64,000 bases of DNA, from NCBI GenBank assembly GCA_964406375.1, contig CAYORM010000005.1:1-64000 (forward strand). The letters run 5' to 3'. A model generated the notes under the pieces. It searched no databases. It saw only the letters and a list, made by a program, of their open reading frames with translations, and was not told where the DNA came from. This DNA comes from CAYORM01 sp964406375. Lineage in GTDB: Bacteria; Pseudomonadota; Alphaproteobacteria; DSM-16000; Inquilinaceae. Position 1 is the first letter of the stretch. Every line of letters begins with the position of its first letter. The position numbers were made by a program, and so were the translations under genes. Below, piece after piece: positions 44,389 to 52,323 of the stretch.

Positions 44389-44625
44389 ATGAAGAAGGTG
44401 GCCATTCTCTTCGCCGTCGGGCTGGGCTTGGCGGCGTGCGGCAATACCCCGCTTGAGCGCGGGCTCACCGGCGGCGCGGGCGGCGCCGCGGCGGGCGCGG
44501 GCGCGGCAGCGCTGACCGGCGGCAATGTCGGGACCGGTGCGCTGATCGGCGGCGGCATCGGCGCGGCGGCCGGCGCGCTCACCGACTGCACGCAGCTCGG
44601 CACCTGCTCCAGCCCGCTCGACTGA
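44389..44625 (+). CDS. Small glycine-zipper lipoprotein
   Basis: A 78-residue predicted outer-membrane or periplasmic lipoprotein. The signal KKVAILFAVGLGLAACGN has a perfect lipobox LAAC (Cys ~17, a +2 Gly). The rest is a glycine zipper, GGAGGAAAGAGAAALTGG followed by GALIGGGIGAAAGAL, which forms membrane-inserting hairpins in related proteins, and a Cys-pair tail (TDCTQLGTCSS). AAGGAG is at SD distance before ATG 44389. An EcfG-type promoter upstream and a strong terminator downstream make it a single-gene stress-inducible unit. Function is unknown. Confidence 0.87.
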   Translation: MKKVAILFAVGLGLAACGNTPLERGLTGGAGGAAAGAGAAALTGGNVGTGALIGGGIGAAAGALTDCTQLGTCSSPLD

Positions 44626-44639
44626 TCTCTTTGCGCACC

Positions 44640-44665
44640 GGACGGAGGCCCATGGGCCTCCGTCC
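44640..44665. terminator. Perfect 26-bp palindrome terminator after the lipoprotein gene
   Basis: GGACGGAGGCCCA and TGGGCCTCCGTCC form a perfect inverted repeat with no central spacer, 14 bases after the lipoprotein stop. In RNA an ~11-bp stem with a small loop would form. Only one T follows immediately, so Rho-independent function is probable but not textbook. Confidence 0.65.
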
Positions 44666-44717
44666 TGCCGCATTCGGATGGAGCCGGCCGGCTTTTCGCC
44701 GCACCGGACGCAGACAA

Positions 44718-44758
44718 CGAAAGGCCCGTTACGCTATTCTCGGCGTCGGGCCTTTTCG
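44718..44758 (+). terminator. Second hairpin with a T-run before mlaC
   Basis: AAAGGCCCG (44720-44728) and CGGGCCTTT (44747-44755) pair over an 18-base loop, followed by T and C (run TTTT ends at 44756). It may be a backup terminator for the lipoprotein transcript or a leader element of the mlaC-like gene 85 bp downstream. Confidence 0.5.
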
Positions 44759-44842
44759 ATGACCGGCCTTCGGGGGGAGGGCCGCTTGGCAATTCCGTTC
44801 GCCCGAAGGTCGCCCGGCGCCGAGCTGCAGGAAGGATCATCC

Positions 44843-45454
44843 ATGACGACGAGACGAGTTGTTTTGGCCGGCATCGCAGCGCTGGCCGCGAGCGCCATGC
44901 TGCCGCCGCTGGCTGCTCGCGCGCAGGACGCCGATGGCGCGGCCGCTTTCATCGAGAGCATGGCGCGCGAAGCCATCGGGGTGCTGGAGACGGTCGGCAC
45001 CGGCAGCGAGGCCGGCCAGGCCGAGTTCGCGCGGATCTTCCGTCAGAGCTTCGACGTCCCGACGATCGGCCGCTTCGTCCTCGGTCGCTACTGGAACCAG
45101 GCGACCCCCGAGCAGCAGCAGGAATATCTCTCGCTGTTCGAGCGGATGGTTGTCAGCACCTATGCGCGCCGCTTCCAGAACTACCGGGGCGAGTCGCTGC
45201 AGGTCCTCGGTGTGCGCGACGCCGGCAGCCAGGGCGACCTGCTGGTCCAGACGCAGATCAGCCAGCTCGACGGGCCGCCGATCGATGTCGGCTGGCGGGT
45301 GCGGGCGCGCGGCGCCGGCTATCAGGTGGTCGACGTGATCGTCGCAAATGTTAGCATGAGCGTGACCCAGCGCGACGAGTTCGCCTCGGTGATCGCGCAG
45401 AACGGCGGCACGATCGAGGGTCTGCTGCAGGTCCTGCGCCAGCGCGCCGGCTGA
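44843..45454 (+). CDS. MlaC/Ttg2D-family phospholipid-binding protein
   Basis: A 203-residue periplasmic protein with an N-terminal signal (TTRRVVLAGIAALAASAML, cleavage after ARA|QD; the TRR with a following hydrophobic region leaves Tat export possible). The MlaC/Ttg2D fold is shown by FARIFRQSFDVPTIGRFVLGRYW, LSLFERMVVSTYARRF and VGWRVRARGAGYQVVDVIV. MlaC shuttles phospholipids between the outer membrane and the MlaFEDB transporter. No mlaD, E, F or A gene is near, so it is an orphan here. GGAAGGA precedes ATG 44843. Confidence 0.92.
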   Translation: MTTRRVVLAGIAALAASAMLPPLAARAQDADGAAAFIESMAREAIGVLETVGTGSEAGQAEFARIFRQSFDVPTIGRFVLGRYWNQATPEQQQEYLSLFERMVVSTYARRFQNYRGESLQVLGVRDAGSQGDLLVQTQISQLDGPPIDVGWRVRARGAGYQVVDVIVANVSMSVTQRDEFASVIAQNGGTIEGLLQVLRQRAG

Positions 45455-45464
45455 ACCGGCGGCC

Positions 45465-47327
45465 TCAGGCCGCCAGCCCCCGTGTGACGATTGCCGCGAG
45501 GCGCCGGGCGAAGGCGCCGGCATCGGGCACCGGTTCCCCCTCGACGATCCGCGCCTGATCGAGCAGCAGGCGCGCGATCTCGGCCAGCTCCTCCTCCGAC
45601 CGGTCGGCGGCGGCGAGCGCCCGGATCAGCGGGTGCGTCGGGTTCACCTCGAGGATGCGCTTGCTGCAGGCGTCGATCTGCCGGTGGCGCATCAAGAGCC
45701 GTTCGAGGCGCATGTCGACGCCGCTGTCATCCGCCGAGAGGCAGACGGCGCTGTCTGTCAGGCGCTGCGAGGCGCGCACATCCTTCACCTCGCCGGCGAG
45801 CGCTGCCCTGAACCGGTCGACCAGCGTCGCGACCTCGGCCGGCGGCGGCTCCGCTGCGGGTGCATCCTCGGGGCCGGCGATGCGCGAGAGATCGGCGCTC
45901 GCGCGCGTCACCGAGCGCAGCGGCAGATCCTTGAAGCTGCCCAGCGCAGGGATCGCGAACTCGTCGATCGGATCGGTCAGCAGCAGGACCTCGACGCCAC
46001 GGGCACGGAATCCTTCGAGATGCGGCGAGGCGGCGAGCGCCTCCGGCGAATCGCCGGTGGCGTAATAGATCGCGTCCTGCCCCGGCCGCAGCCGACCGGC
46101 GACATCCTCCAGCGAGGCGAGGCCGTCGCCGGCGGTGGTACGGAAGCGCAGGAGCGGCAGCAGCGCGTCGCGATGTTCGCGGTCCTCGTAGAGCCCCTCC
46201 TTCAGCACCGCGCCGAAATGGGTCCAGAAGCCGGCATAGGCCTCCGGATCATCCTTGGCGCGGCGGGCGAGCTCGGCGAGCACCTTCTTGGTCAGGCCCT
46301 GGCGGATCTTGGTGACCATCGGGCTCGCCTGCAGCATCTCGCGGCTGACATTGAGCGGCAGATCCTCACTGTCGATGATGCCGCGCAGGAAGCGCAGCCA
46401 GGAGGGCACCAACCCCTCGGCGTCGTCGCAGACGAAGACGCGGCGGACATAGAGCTTCACGCGATGCCGCCGCTCCGGCTCGAACAGGTCGAAGGGCGGC
46501 GCGCCGGGCACGAAGAGCAGCGCCGTGTAGTCGATCATGCCCTCGGCCCGCCAATGGATCGTCGCCCAGGGCTCGTCGAAAGCATGCGAGACGTGGCGGT
46601 AGAAGTCGCGGTACTGCTCGGCGGTGATCTCGGATTTCGGCCGCGTCCACAGCGCCGCGCCGCGATTCAGCACCTCCTCCTTCCCGTCCGGCTGCCGCAG
46701 CAGCACCGGGATCGGGATGTGATCGGAATGCGTAGTGATGATGTGGCGCAGCCGGTGCGGGTCGAGGAACTCGTCCTCCCCCTCGGCCAGATGCAGGACG
46801 ATCCGCGTGCCGCGCGCCACAGCGGCGGCCGGCGCCACGGTGAACTGCCCCTTGCCGTCGGAGGCCCAGCGCCAGCCCTGCGCCTCGCCGGCGCGACGGC
46901 TGAACACCTCGACTTCACGGGCCACCATGAAGGCGGAATAGAAGCCGACGCCGAACTGGCCGATCAGCGACAGATCGGCGGGCTTGCCCTCGGCGACCTG
47001 TTCGAGGAAGGCCCGGGTACCAGAGCGCGCGATCGTGCCGAGATTGGCAACGAGCTCGTCGCGGTTCATCCCGATGCCGTTATCGGCGATCGTCAGGGTA
47101 CGGGCGGTGGAATCGGGCGTCAGCTCGACCCGGTAGCGGCTGTCCTCCGCGGCCAGCGCCGGCTCGGTCAGCGCCGCATAGCGCAGCCGGTCGCAGGCAT
47201 CCGAGGCATTGGAGACCAGTTCCCGGAGGAAGACTTCCTTCTCGCTGTAGAGGGATCGGGCGACGATATCGAGAAGGCGGCCGGTCTCGGCCTGAAAGGA
47301 CAGGGTCTCGGCTTCCGTCGCACTCAT
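45465..47327 (-). CDS. htpG: Molecular chaperone HtpG (Hsp90)
   Basis: A 620-residue Hsp90. ATP-site motifs in the N-domain are LRELVSNASDACDRLRY, IADNGIGMNRDELV and LIGQFGVGFYSAFMVA; the middle domain contains VKLYVRRVFVCDDAEGLVPSWLRFLRGIIDSEDLPLNVSRE given here as one known block only in part; and the C-terminal dimerisation domain ends near ILEVNPTHPLIRAL. Cytosolic chaperone for late folding. ATG 47327 is chosen; an in-frame TTG at 47342 is less likely. A sigma-32-like promoter lies ~50 bp upstream. Confidence 0.97.
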   Translation of the reverse strand: MSATEAETLSFQAETGRLLDIVARSLYSEKEVFLRELVSNASDACDRLRYAALTEPALAAEDSRYRVELTPDSTARTLTIADNGIGMNRDELVANLGTIARSGTRAFLEQVAEGKPADLSLIGQFGVGFYSAFMVAREVEVFSRRAGEAQGWRWASDGKGQFTVAPAAAVARGTRIVLHLAEGEDEFLDPHRLRHIITTHSDHIPIPVLLRQPDGKEEVLNRGAALWTRPKSEITAEQYRDFYRHVSHAFDEPWATIHWRAEGMIDYTALLFVPGAPPFDLFEPERRHRVKLYVRRVFVCDDAEGLVPSWLRFLRGIIDSEDLPLNVSREMLQASPMVTKIRQGLTKKVLAELARRAKDDPEAYAGFWTHFGAVLKEGLYEDREHRDALLPLLRFRTTAGDGLASLEDVAGRLRPGQDAIYYATGDSPEALAASPHLEGFRARGVEVLLLTDPIDEFAIPALGSFKDLPLRSVTRASADLSRIAGPEDAPAAEPPPAEVATLVDRFRAALAGEVKDVRASQRLTDSAVCLSADDSGVDMRLERLLMRHRQIDACSKRILEVNPTHPLIRALAAADRSEEELAEIARLLLDQARIVEGEPVPDAGAFARRLAAIVTRGLAA

Positions 47328-47375
47328 CGGGGCATCCGGCAATGATCGGTCCGCAGGAAGATCGGATGCCGGCGC

Positions 47376-47404
47376 ATATGGCGCCTCGCGGACGCCGCCG
47401 CAAG
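47376..47404 (-). promoter_or_regulatory. Sigma-32-type heat-shock promoter of htpG
   Basis: On the minus strand CTTGCGG (47404-47398), 14 bp, then CGCCATAT (47383-47376). The E. coli RpoH consensus is CTTGAAA, 11-16 bp, CCCCATNT; five of seven -35 bases and seven of eight -10 bases agree. It is ~50 bp before the htpG ATG. An rpoH gene is in the same window. Confidence 0.7.
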
Positions 47405-47476
47405 CGTCGCTTGCAGATGGACCCGCTCCAGCGCCGACCGTCGATGCGCGTCACGACAGGGGGATCAGGGCAGGGA

Positions 47477-48946
47477 TCAGGGCACGAGCGCGGAGAGGTC
47501 GGTGCCGTTGAGTGTGATGGCCCCGTCGCGGCCAATCGCGAAGGCGAAGCGGCGCGCCGGCTCACCCTCCAGCGGCTCCGCCGGCTGGCCGACCAGCGAC
47601 AGCGCGGTCAGCACCGCGGCGATTTCCCCGCCCTCGGGCAGCGTGCCCACCAGGGCGATCAGCCCGTTCAGCCCGGTGACCAGCAGCTCGGCCTCCGCCG
47701 CGAGGCCGAGCGACGCACCCTCGACCGCGGCGATCTCCCCCGCCATCTCGAACGTGAGCGCGGAGGAGCGATACTCCAGCGTCTCGAGTGACAGGCGCGT
47801 CCCCGCACCGCGCAGTGCCGCGCCCATATCGGCCATCACCGCGCCGGGCCAGACGTCGAACCCGCTGCGGATGATGGCGGCGAACTGCGCCAGCAACGTC
47901 TCGAGCGGAAGGCCCTCGAGTTCCACCTCGATCGCCGCGTGGCGTGGCAGCCAGCCCGCCATCGCCTCACCGGCCCTATCGAAAGTGCCATCCGAGAGGC
48001 GCATCTCGAGCGCGCCGCCCAGCGCGTCGGTCCCGACATCCTCCACCGCCCAAGCGTAGGAGAACATCCCGAACCCGAATTCGCCGATGAACGGGATGGT
48101 GATCGCGAGATCCTCGACCGTCGCCTCCTCCTCCGCCGCGGCGAGCCAGTCGGAGAAGCGGGGCAGCAGATCGGCCAGCTGCGACTGCGAGGCCGGGTCC
48201 GGTATCCCGGTGACATCGAATTCAAGTGCCGCGACCCCGGTCATCAGACCGATCACGGCGCCGATGTCGATGTCCTCGTAGGCCGCCTCGTAACGGGCCG
48301 CCCCCGACGACATCACGATCCCGGTGAACCGGTCCTCCCAGCGCCCGCCCTGCATCTCGCCGGCGACCCGAAGGTCGACACGATCCCCGCCGTGCTGCCG
48401 GTCCGGCTCGAGTTCGATCTCGAAGAGCAGCCTGCCGAATGTCGCAGAGCTGCCGCCGAGGACGGATTTCTCTTCGATGCTGCCGCCGCTTCCCTCGATC
48501 CGGAAGCTCTGCGCGCCGTCCGGCGCGATCGTCGCCGTGCCGACGTGGCCCTCGATGATCGTCCGCTGCGCCAGACCCTCCGAACCGATGGCGCGCAGCT
48601 CGCACGCGAGCGGGCTCTCGGTGCGCGCCTCGATCGTACCATCCCGGGCGACGGTCGCGCGCCAGCTCTGGGCGCCACAGCCGACCAAGAGCCGCCCGTC
48701 CATATAGGGCACGCGCCAGCTCGGAAGATCGATCTGCCAGCCATCGCCCAGCTGCCGCGCCTCGGGCGGGACGGCGAAGACCGCCTCGGGCGTGAGCCCC
48801 GCAATCGCCGCCAGCTGGCGCACCGGCTGGGACAGCGCCTCGATCAGCCGGTCGCCCGTCTCTTCCTGTGATACGGCCGGCACCGAGGCCAGCATCAGGG
48901 GCGCCATGACGGCGGCGAGGGTGCGATTGCGCAGCGTCATCGTCAT
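47477..48946 (-). CDS. Exported protein of a three-gene paralogous family, copy 3
   Basis: A 489-residue protein with a Sec signal peptide (NRTLAAVMAPLMLASVPAVSQ). The mature part is strand-rich, with repeated phrases shared with the two upstream genes: the closing block LNGTDLSALVP corresponds to LNGVALDALL and LNGVDLKPLL there, preceded by a strand of type RRFAFAIGRDGAITLNG. Internal similarity is modest. I do not recognise a precise family; the ending resembles DUF945/YdgA-type periplasmic proteins, but I am not sure. ATG 48946 overlaps the previous stop (ATGA), so translation is coupled to copy 2. Confidence 0.82.
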   Translation of the reverse strand: MTMTLRNRTLAAVMAPLMLASVPAVSQEETGDRLIEALSQPVRQLAAIAGLTPEAVFAVPPEARQLGDGWQIDLPSWRVPYMDGRLLVGCGAQSWRATVARDGTIEARTESPLACELRAIGSEGLAQRTIIEGHVGTATIAPDGAQSFRIEGSGGSIEEKSVLGGSSATFGRLLFEIELEPDRQHGGDRVDLRVAGEMQGGRWEDRFTGIVMSSGAARYEAAYEDIDIGAVIGLMTGVAALEFDVTGIPDPASQSQLADLLPRFSDWLAAAEEEATVEDLAITIPFIGEFGFGMFSYAWAVEDVGTDALGGALEMRLSDGTFDRAGEAMAGWLPRHAAIEVELEGLPLETLLAQFAAIIRSGFDVWPGAVMADMGAALRGAGTRLSLETLEYRSSALTFEMAGEIAAVEGASLGLAAEAELLVTGLNGLIALVGTLPEGGEIAAVLTALSLVGQPAEPLEGEPARRFAFAIGRDGAITLNGTDLSALVP

Positions 48947-50472
48947 TGCCCCGTCAACAATGCGTCGAGCGCCACGCCGTTCAGCGTTACGCCGCCGCTG
49001 GTTTCATCGATCACGATCTCATAGCGTCGGGCCGGGCGCCCGAAGGCATCGGTCTCCTGCGTGCCGACCAGTTGCAGCGCGGCGATGTACGCGTCGTCTT
49101 CCGACGTCGGGGCGCCCTGGATGGCGTCGAACAGCGCCTCCATGCCCCCTAGCGTCACCGTCAGCACCCCGGCGAAACCGATCGGCGAGACGGTGGCGCC
49201 GCGTAGCAGGCCCGCGACCGACAGCCCGGCATCGATCCTTTCGAAATCGACGAGCAGCCGCTCGATGGAGAGCCGGCCGCCACCGCCCGCGACCGCCTTG
49301 TAGGCGGCGCTGAGGATGAGATCGAACGCCTCGTCCAGGGCATCCTCCCCGGCCGCGACGAACAGGGCACGGAAAGCACGGCCGGCAAGCGTCCCCGGCA
49401 CGCCGTCGACCGTCATGTCGAGATCGACCATGGTCGGGATGAGCCCGCCATCGGCGCCCAGCGTGCCCATATTGTCGATGCCGGAGAAACCCAGCCTGAA
49501 CCGGGCGGCGCCGTCCCCCTCCTCGCGGCTCTCGATCCCGACCGCGAAGCGGGCCTCGTCGATCACGAGACCGGTGTCGCCTTCCGTCCCGGTCGCCGCC
49601 GATCCATCCACCCCGCCCGGCGTCTCGCTCTGCCGGAAACCGTCGAGCGTCCAGGCGACCTCGAAACCGGTCATCGGCGGCGCCGCTGCGCCGAGCAGCG
49701 CCGGGTCGGCCAGCAAGGCGAAGGCCGCGGCGATGTCGAGCGCCTCGGCTGTGAGGGTGACGGACATCCCGCCGATCTGCGTCCGGTCGCTCGCGGCGGG
49801 CTGGGCATCTGCCGGTCCCGTATCGATGAAGTCGAAGCCGCGCAGCGTCGCCGACAGCACCGCATCCCGGACGGGAGCGGCCGCGTCGGTACCGTCATGG
49901 GGCGTGCTGGCCAGCGCCACCATCAGCGCCTCGGCATCCATCGAGCCGCCGCGCGCCGAGTCCGGCCCGGGCAGCGCCCTGACGCCGTGCCAGGCGACGT
50001 CGAGGGCGATGAAGGTGCCGAGCCCGGCCGCATAGACGCCTTCGCCGCGCTGATCTTCGATCGTGACGATCGTCCGCGGCGAGCCGTCGACCGTGAAAGC
50101 GAAGGTCTCCGGAAGGGTCCAGGCGACCGACCACAGCCCGCCCGCCTCCGGCACCAGCTCGATCGTGATACCGTCGAGGGCGATGCTGCGCCTGCCCGGC
50201 TCCGCTTGCGTATCGGCCTCCGCCGCCCCCGGCAGGACGAGCCTTGCCGGCGGCAACGTCACGACGTAGCCCTCGCCCGCCGCCGTCACCTGCATCGCGC
50301 CATCAAGGTCGAGCCGCAGAGCCGAGCTCGGGCCGAGACGGGCCGCGATCCAGCCTTCGAGTGTCGAACGGAGCGCCGCCGCCTGCTCGGCTCCCAACCC
50401 GTCCAGCGCCGTGGCCGTGGCCGGGAGCAACGCTGCCAGCACGACGAGCGCGGGCCGGACACGGCTGCCCAT
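48943..50472 (-). CDS. Exported protein of a three-gene paralogous family, copy 2
   Basis: A 509-residue protein with a signal peptide (RPALVVLAALLPATATALDG). It shares with its neighbours the N-terminal block of type LRSTLEGWIAARLGPSSALR, a VTAAGEGYVVTLPPARLVLPG segment, a block around WSVAWTLPETFAFTVDGSPR, and the C-terminal RRYEIVIDETSGGVTLNG. The middle is divergent and low in aromatic residues. No catalytic motif is visible. A GTG at 50490 is an alternative start. Unknown function; periplasmic or outer-membrane-associated is inferred from the signal only. Confidence 0.82.
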   Translation of the reverse strand: MGSRVRPALVVLAALLPATATALDGLGAEQAAALRSTLEGWIAARLGPSSALRLDLDGAMQVTAAGEGYVVTLPPARLVLPGAAEADTQAEPGRRSIALDGITIELVPEAGGLWSVAWTLPETFAFTVDGSPRTIVTIEDQRGEGVYAAGLGTFIALDVAWHGVRALPGPDSARGGSMDAEALMVALASTPHDGTDAAAPVRDAVLSATLRGFDFIDTGPADAQPAASDRTQIGGMSVTLTAEALDIAAAFALLADPALLGAAAPPMTGFEVAWTLDGFRQSETPGGVDGSAATGTEGDTGLVIDEARFAVGIESREEGDGAARFRLGFSGIDNMGTLGADGGLIPTMVDLDMTVDGVPGTLAGRAFRALFVAAGEDALDEAFDLILSAAYKAVAGGGGRLSIERLLVDFERIDAGLSVAGLLRGATVSPIGFAGVLTVTLGGMEALFDAIQGAPTSEDDAYIAALQLVGTQETDAFGRPARRYEIVIDETSGGVTLNGVALDALLTGQ

Positions 50473-50574
50473 CGTCTTCTTCTCGCCCACCCTGCTCCCC
50501 CGTCGCGTTTGTTGATGGCAGCCTCGCCGCCCCGCGCGTCGAAACCATGGCGAAGACGGGCCGCCATGACGACG

Positions 50575-50607
50575 AAAACGGGCGCCCGGGATGCCCCGGA
50601 CGCCCGT
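50575..50607 (-). terminator. Rho-independent terminator between copies 1 and 2
   Basis: On the minus strand ACGGGCGTCCGGG and CCCGGGCGCCCGT form a 13-bp stem (one G-U pair) with a GCAT loop, followed directly by TTTTCG. It lies 56 bases downstream of the copy 1 stop, so copy 1 can end here while copies 2 and 3 need read-through or their own promoter. Confidence 0.8.
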
Positions 50608-50662
50608 CAATGTCAGGCCGGTCGAACGGCCGGCATGGGAAGGCGGCGCGCGCCGCCTCGGG

Positions 50663-52159
50663 TCACAAGCCGCCGAGCAGCGGCTTCAGGTCGACGCCGT
50701 TGAGCAGCAGATCGCCATTCTGGCCAATCACCACCTCGTAGCGCCGGACCGACTGGCCGCTGGCATTCGTGGCCTGTGCACCGAGCGTCTGGAGCATGGT
50801 CAGCGCCTGGATGGCCTGATCGCCCTCGGGCATGCCCTGCGCCGCGGCGATCGCCTGCTCGATCCCGCCGATCTCGATCGTCGCATTGCCGGTCACCATG
50901 AAGGGCGACATCACGTTCGGCTCGATGCGGCCGGTCATGTCGAAGGAGACCGTCGATGTCACCGCACGGATCGCGTCGATCTGGAAGGCGGTGTTGCTCG
51001 CCAGGATGGCCTGCACGAGCTGGCCGGCCGCCATCTCACCGGCAGCCTCGGCACCCAGCGTCGTCGAGGACTGCATGAAGCCCGTCAGCGTCTGCATCAG
51101 CTCGGCATTCGGGATGCCGGAGATCGTGACGTCGACCAGCGTCTCGGAGGGGATGAACTCCGCATAGGGCGGCGGCGGCGCGATGCCCAGCTGGTCGAGG
51201 CCGATCAGCAGGTGGATCGACGACGCGCCGCTGCCCAGCCCGTCGAGGCCGAAGCCGAACGCCGTCGAGGCCAGCTCGACGCGGCCTTCGGGGGCGTCGA
51301 CCATCAGCCCCTCCAGGCGATACTCGCCATGGATCCCGTCGAAGAGCACCGGCAGGCGCTGCAGCAGCGCGGTGACCTCCTGGAAGAAGGCCTCCTCCAT
51401 GTCGCCGGCGGCGTCAGGGCTGTAGCGCTCCTCGAGCTGCTCGATCGCCGCCTGAAACTCGACAAGCGCCGGCATGTTGGCGCCTTCCGCCAAAGCCTCG
51501 ACCTGCAGCCGGTCGAGCGAGGCGACCTCCGCCCCGTCTGCCGTCACCGACAGACGGCCCAGCGTGAAGAGGACGGACCCGTCATAGATGTCGGGCTGGA
51601 CCTGTTCGCTCGAAGAGACGACCGTGATCTCGCCGATCCGGGCGACGGCGCCATCCGCCTCGGCGTTGATCGCGATGTCCGTTACCGCGATGTCGGAGGA
51701 CATGAAGCTCTCGAGCGCCGGCGCATAGACACCGGTGCCGCGCTGGCCGCCGATCGTCACGGTGATCCGGTCGTCACCGTCATTCTCGGTCGCGACGACC
51801 TCGGTCGGCAGCGTCCAGGTCGCATCGTACCAGCCCTCGGGCGTCGGCTTGATCTGGGCGGTGATGGCACCGAAGGCGATGGTGCCGCCGCCATCGTCGT
51901 GATTGGGGACGATCGCGATCTCCATCGCCGGGATCGTCAACGCATAGTGATCGCCCTGCGGCGTCACCGCGATCGGCCCCTGCAGCGTCGTGGTCACGCC
52001 GGCTTCGGCGTCGTTGAGATGGTCCGCCAGCCAATCCTTGATGCCCAGGCGGATGATCTCCGCGCCCTCGGGCGTCACCTGAGGCGCCTGCGCGACCGCG
52101 GGCATGATCCCCCCAAGCCCGACCGCCGCGACACCGGCAAGAACCAACGATCTGCGCAT
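50663..52159 (-). CDS. Exported protein of a three-gene paralogous family, copy 1
   Basis: A 498-residue protein with a signal peptide (RRSLVLAGVAAVGLGGIMPAVAQ). N-terminal region EIIRLGIKDWLADHLNDAEAG, then the VTPQGDHYALTIPAMEIAIVP, WYDATWTLPTEVVATENDGDD and C-terminal VRRYEVVIGQNGDLLLNG blocks that also occur in copies 2 and 3. All three end LNGx2Lx2L. GGGAG is eight bases before the ATG. It is divergent from the helicase. No enzyme motif is visible; candidates are DUF945- or DUF2125-type periplasmic proteins, unconfirmed. Confidence 0.82.
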   Translation of the reverse strand: MRRSLVLAGVAAVGLGGIMPAVAQAPQVTPEGAEIIRLGIKDWLADHLNDAEAGVTTTLQGPIAVTPQGDHYALTIPAMEIAIVPNHDDGGGTIAFGAITAQIKPTPEGWYDATWTLPTEVVATENDGDDRITVTIGGQRGTGVYAPALESFMSSDIAVTDIAINAEADGAVARIGEITVVSSSEQVQPDIYDGSVLFTLGRLSVTADGAEVASLDRLQVEALAEGANMPALVEFQAAIEQLEERYSPDAAGDMEEAFFQEVTALLQRLPVLFDGIHGEYRLEGLMVDAPEGRVELASTAFGFGLDGLGSGASSIHLLIGLDQLGIAPPPPYAEFIPSETLVDVTISGIPNAELMQTLTGFMQSSTTLGAEAAGEMAAGQLVQAILASNTAFQIDAIRAVTSTVSFDMTGRIEPNVMSPFMVTGNATIEIGGIEQAIAAAQGMPEGDQAIQALTMLQTLGAQATNASGQSVRRYEVVIGQNGDLLLNGVDLKPLLGGL

Positions 52160-52215
52160 CCTAATGACTCCCGTGGCTGATCGGCGCCGCGGCCGACCTG
52201 TTGTCGTTGCCGGTA

Positions 52216-52233
52216 CCCGGCGCCAGCGCCGGG
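52216..52233. repeat. 8-bp hairpin in the divergent region before the helicase
   Basis: CCCGGCGC and GCGCCGGG with a CA centre, in the 164-bp region between copy 1 of the exported family and the helicase. It could be an operator or leader structure for either gene; nothing else is recognisable there. Confidence 0.4.
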
Positions 52234-52323
52234 CACGGCCTCCCCCGACCGTGCGCCTTACGGAACAGCACCTGGGTCTCTCTCACACTTGCCGAACAGG
52301 CCGTCAACGGCCAAATCTCGGGC

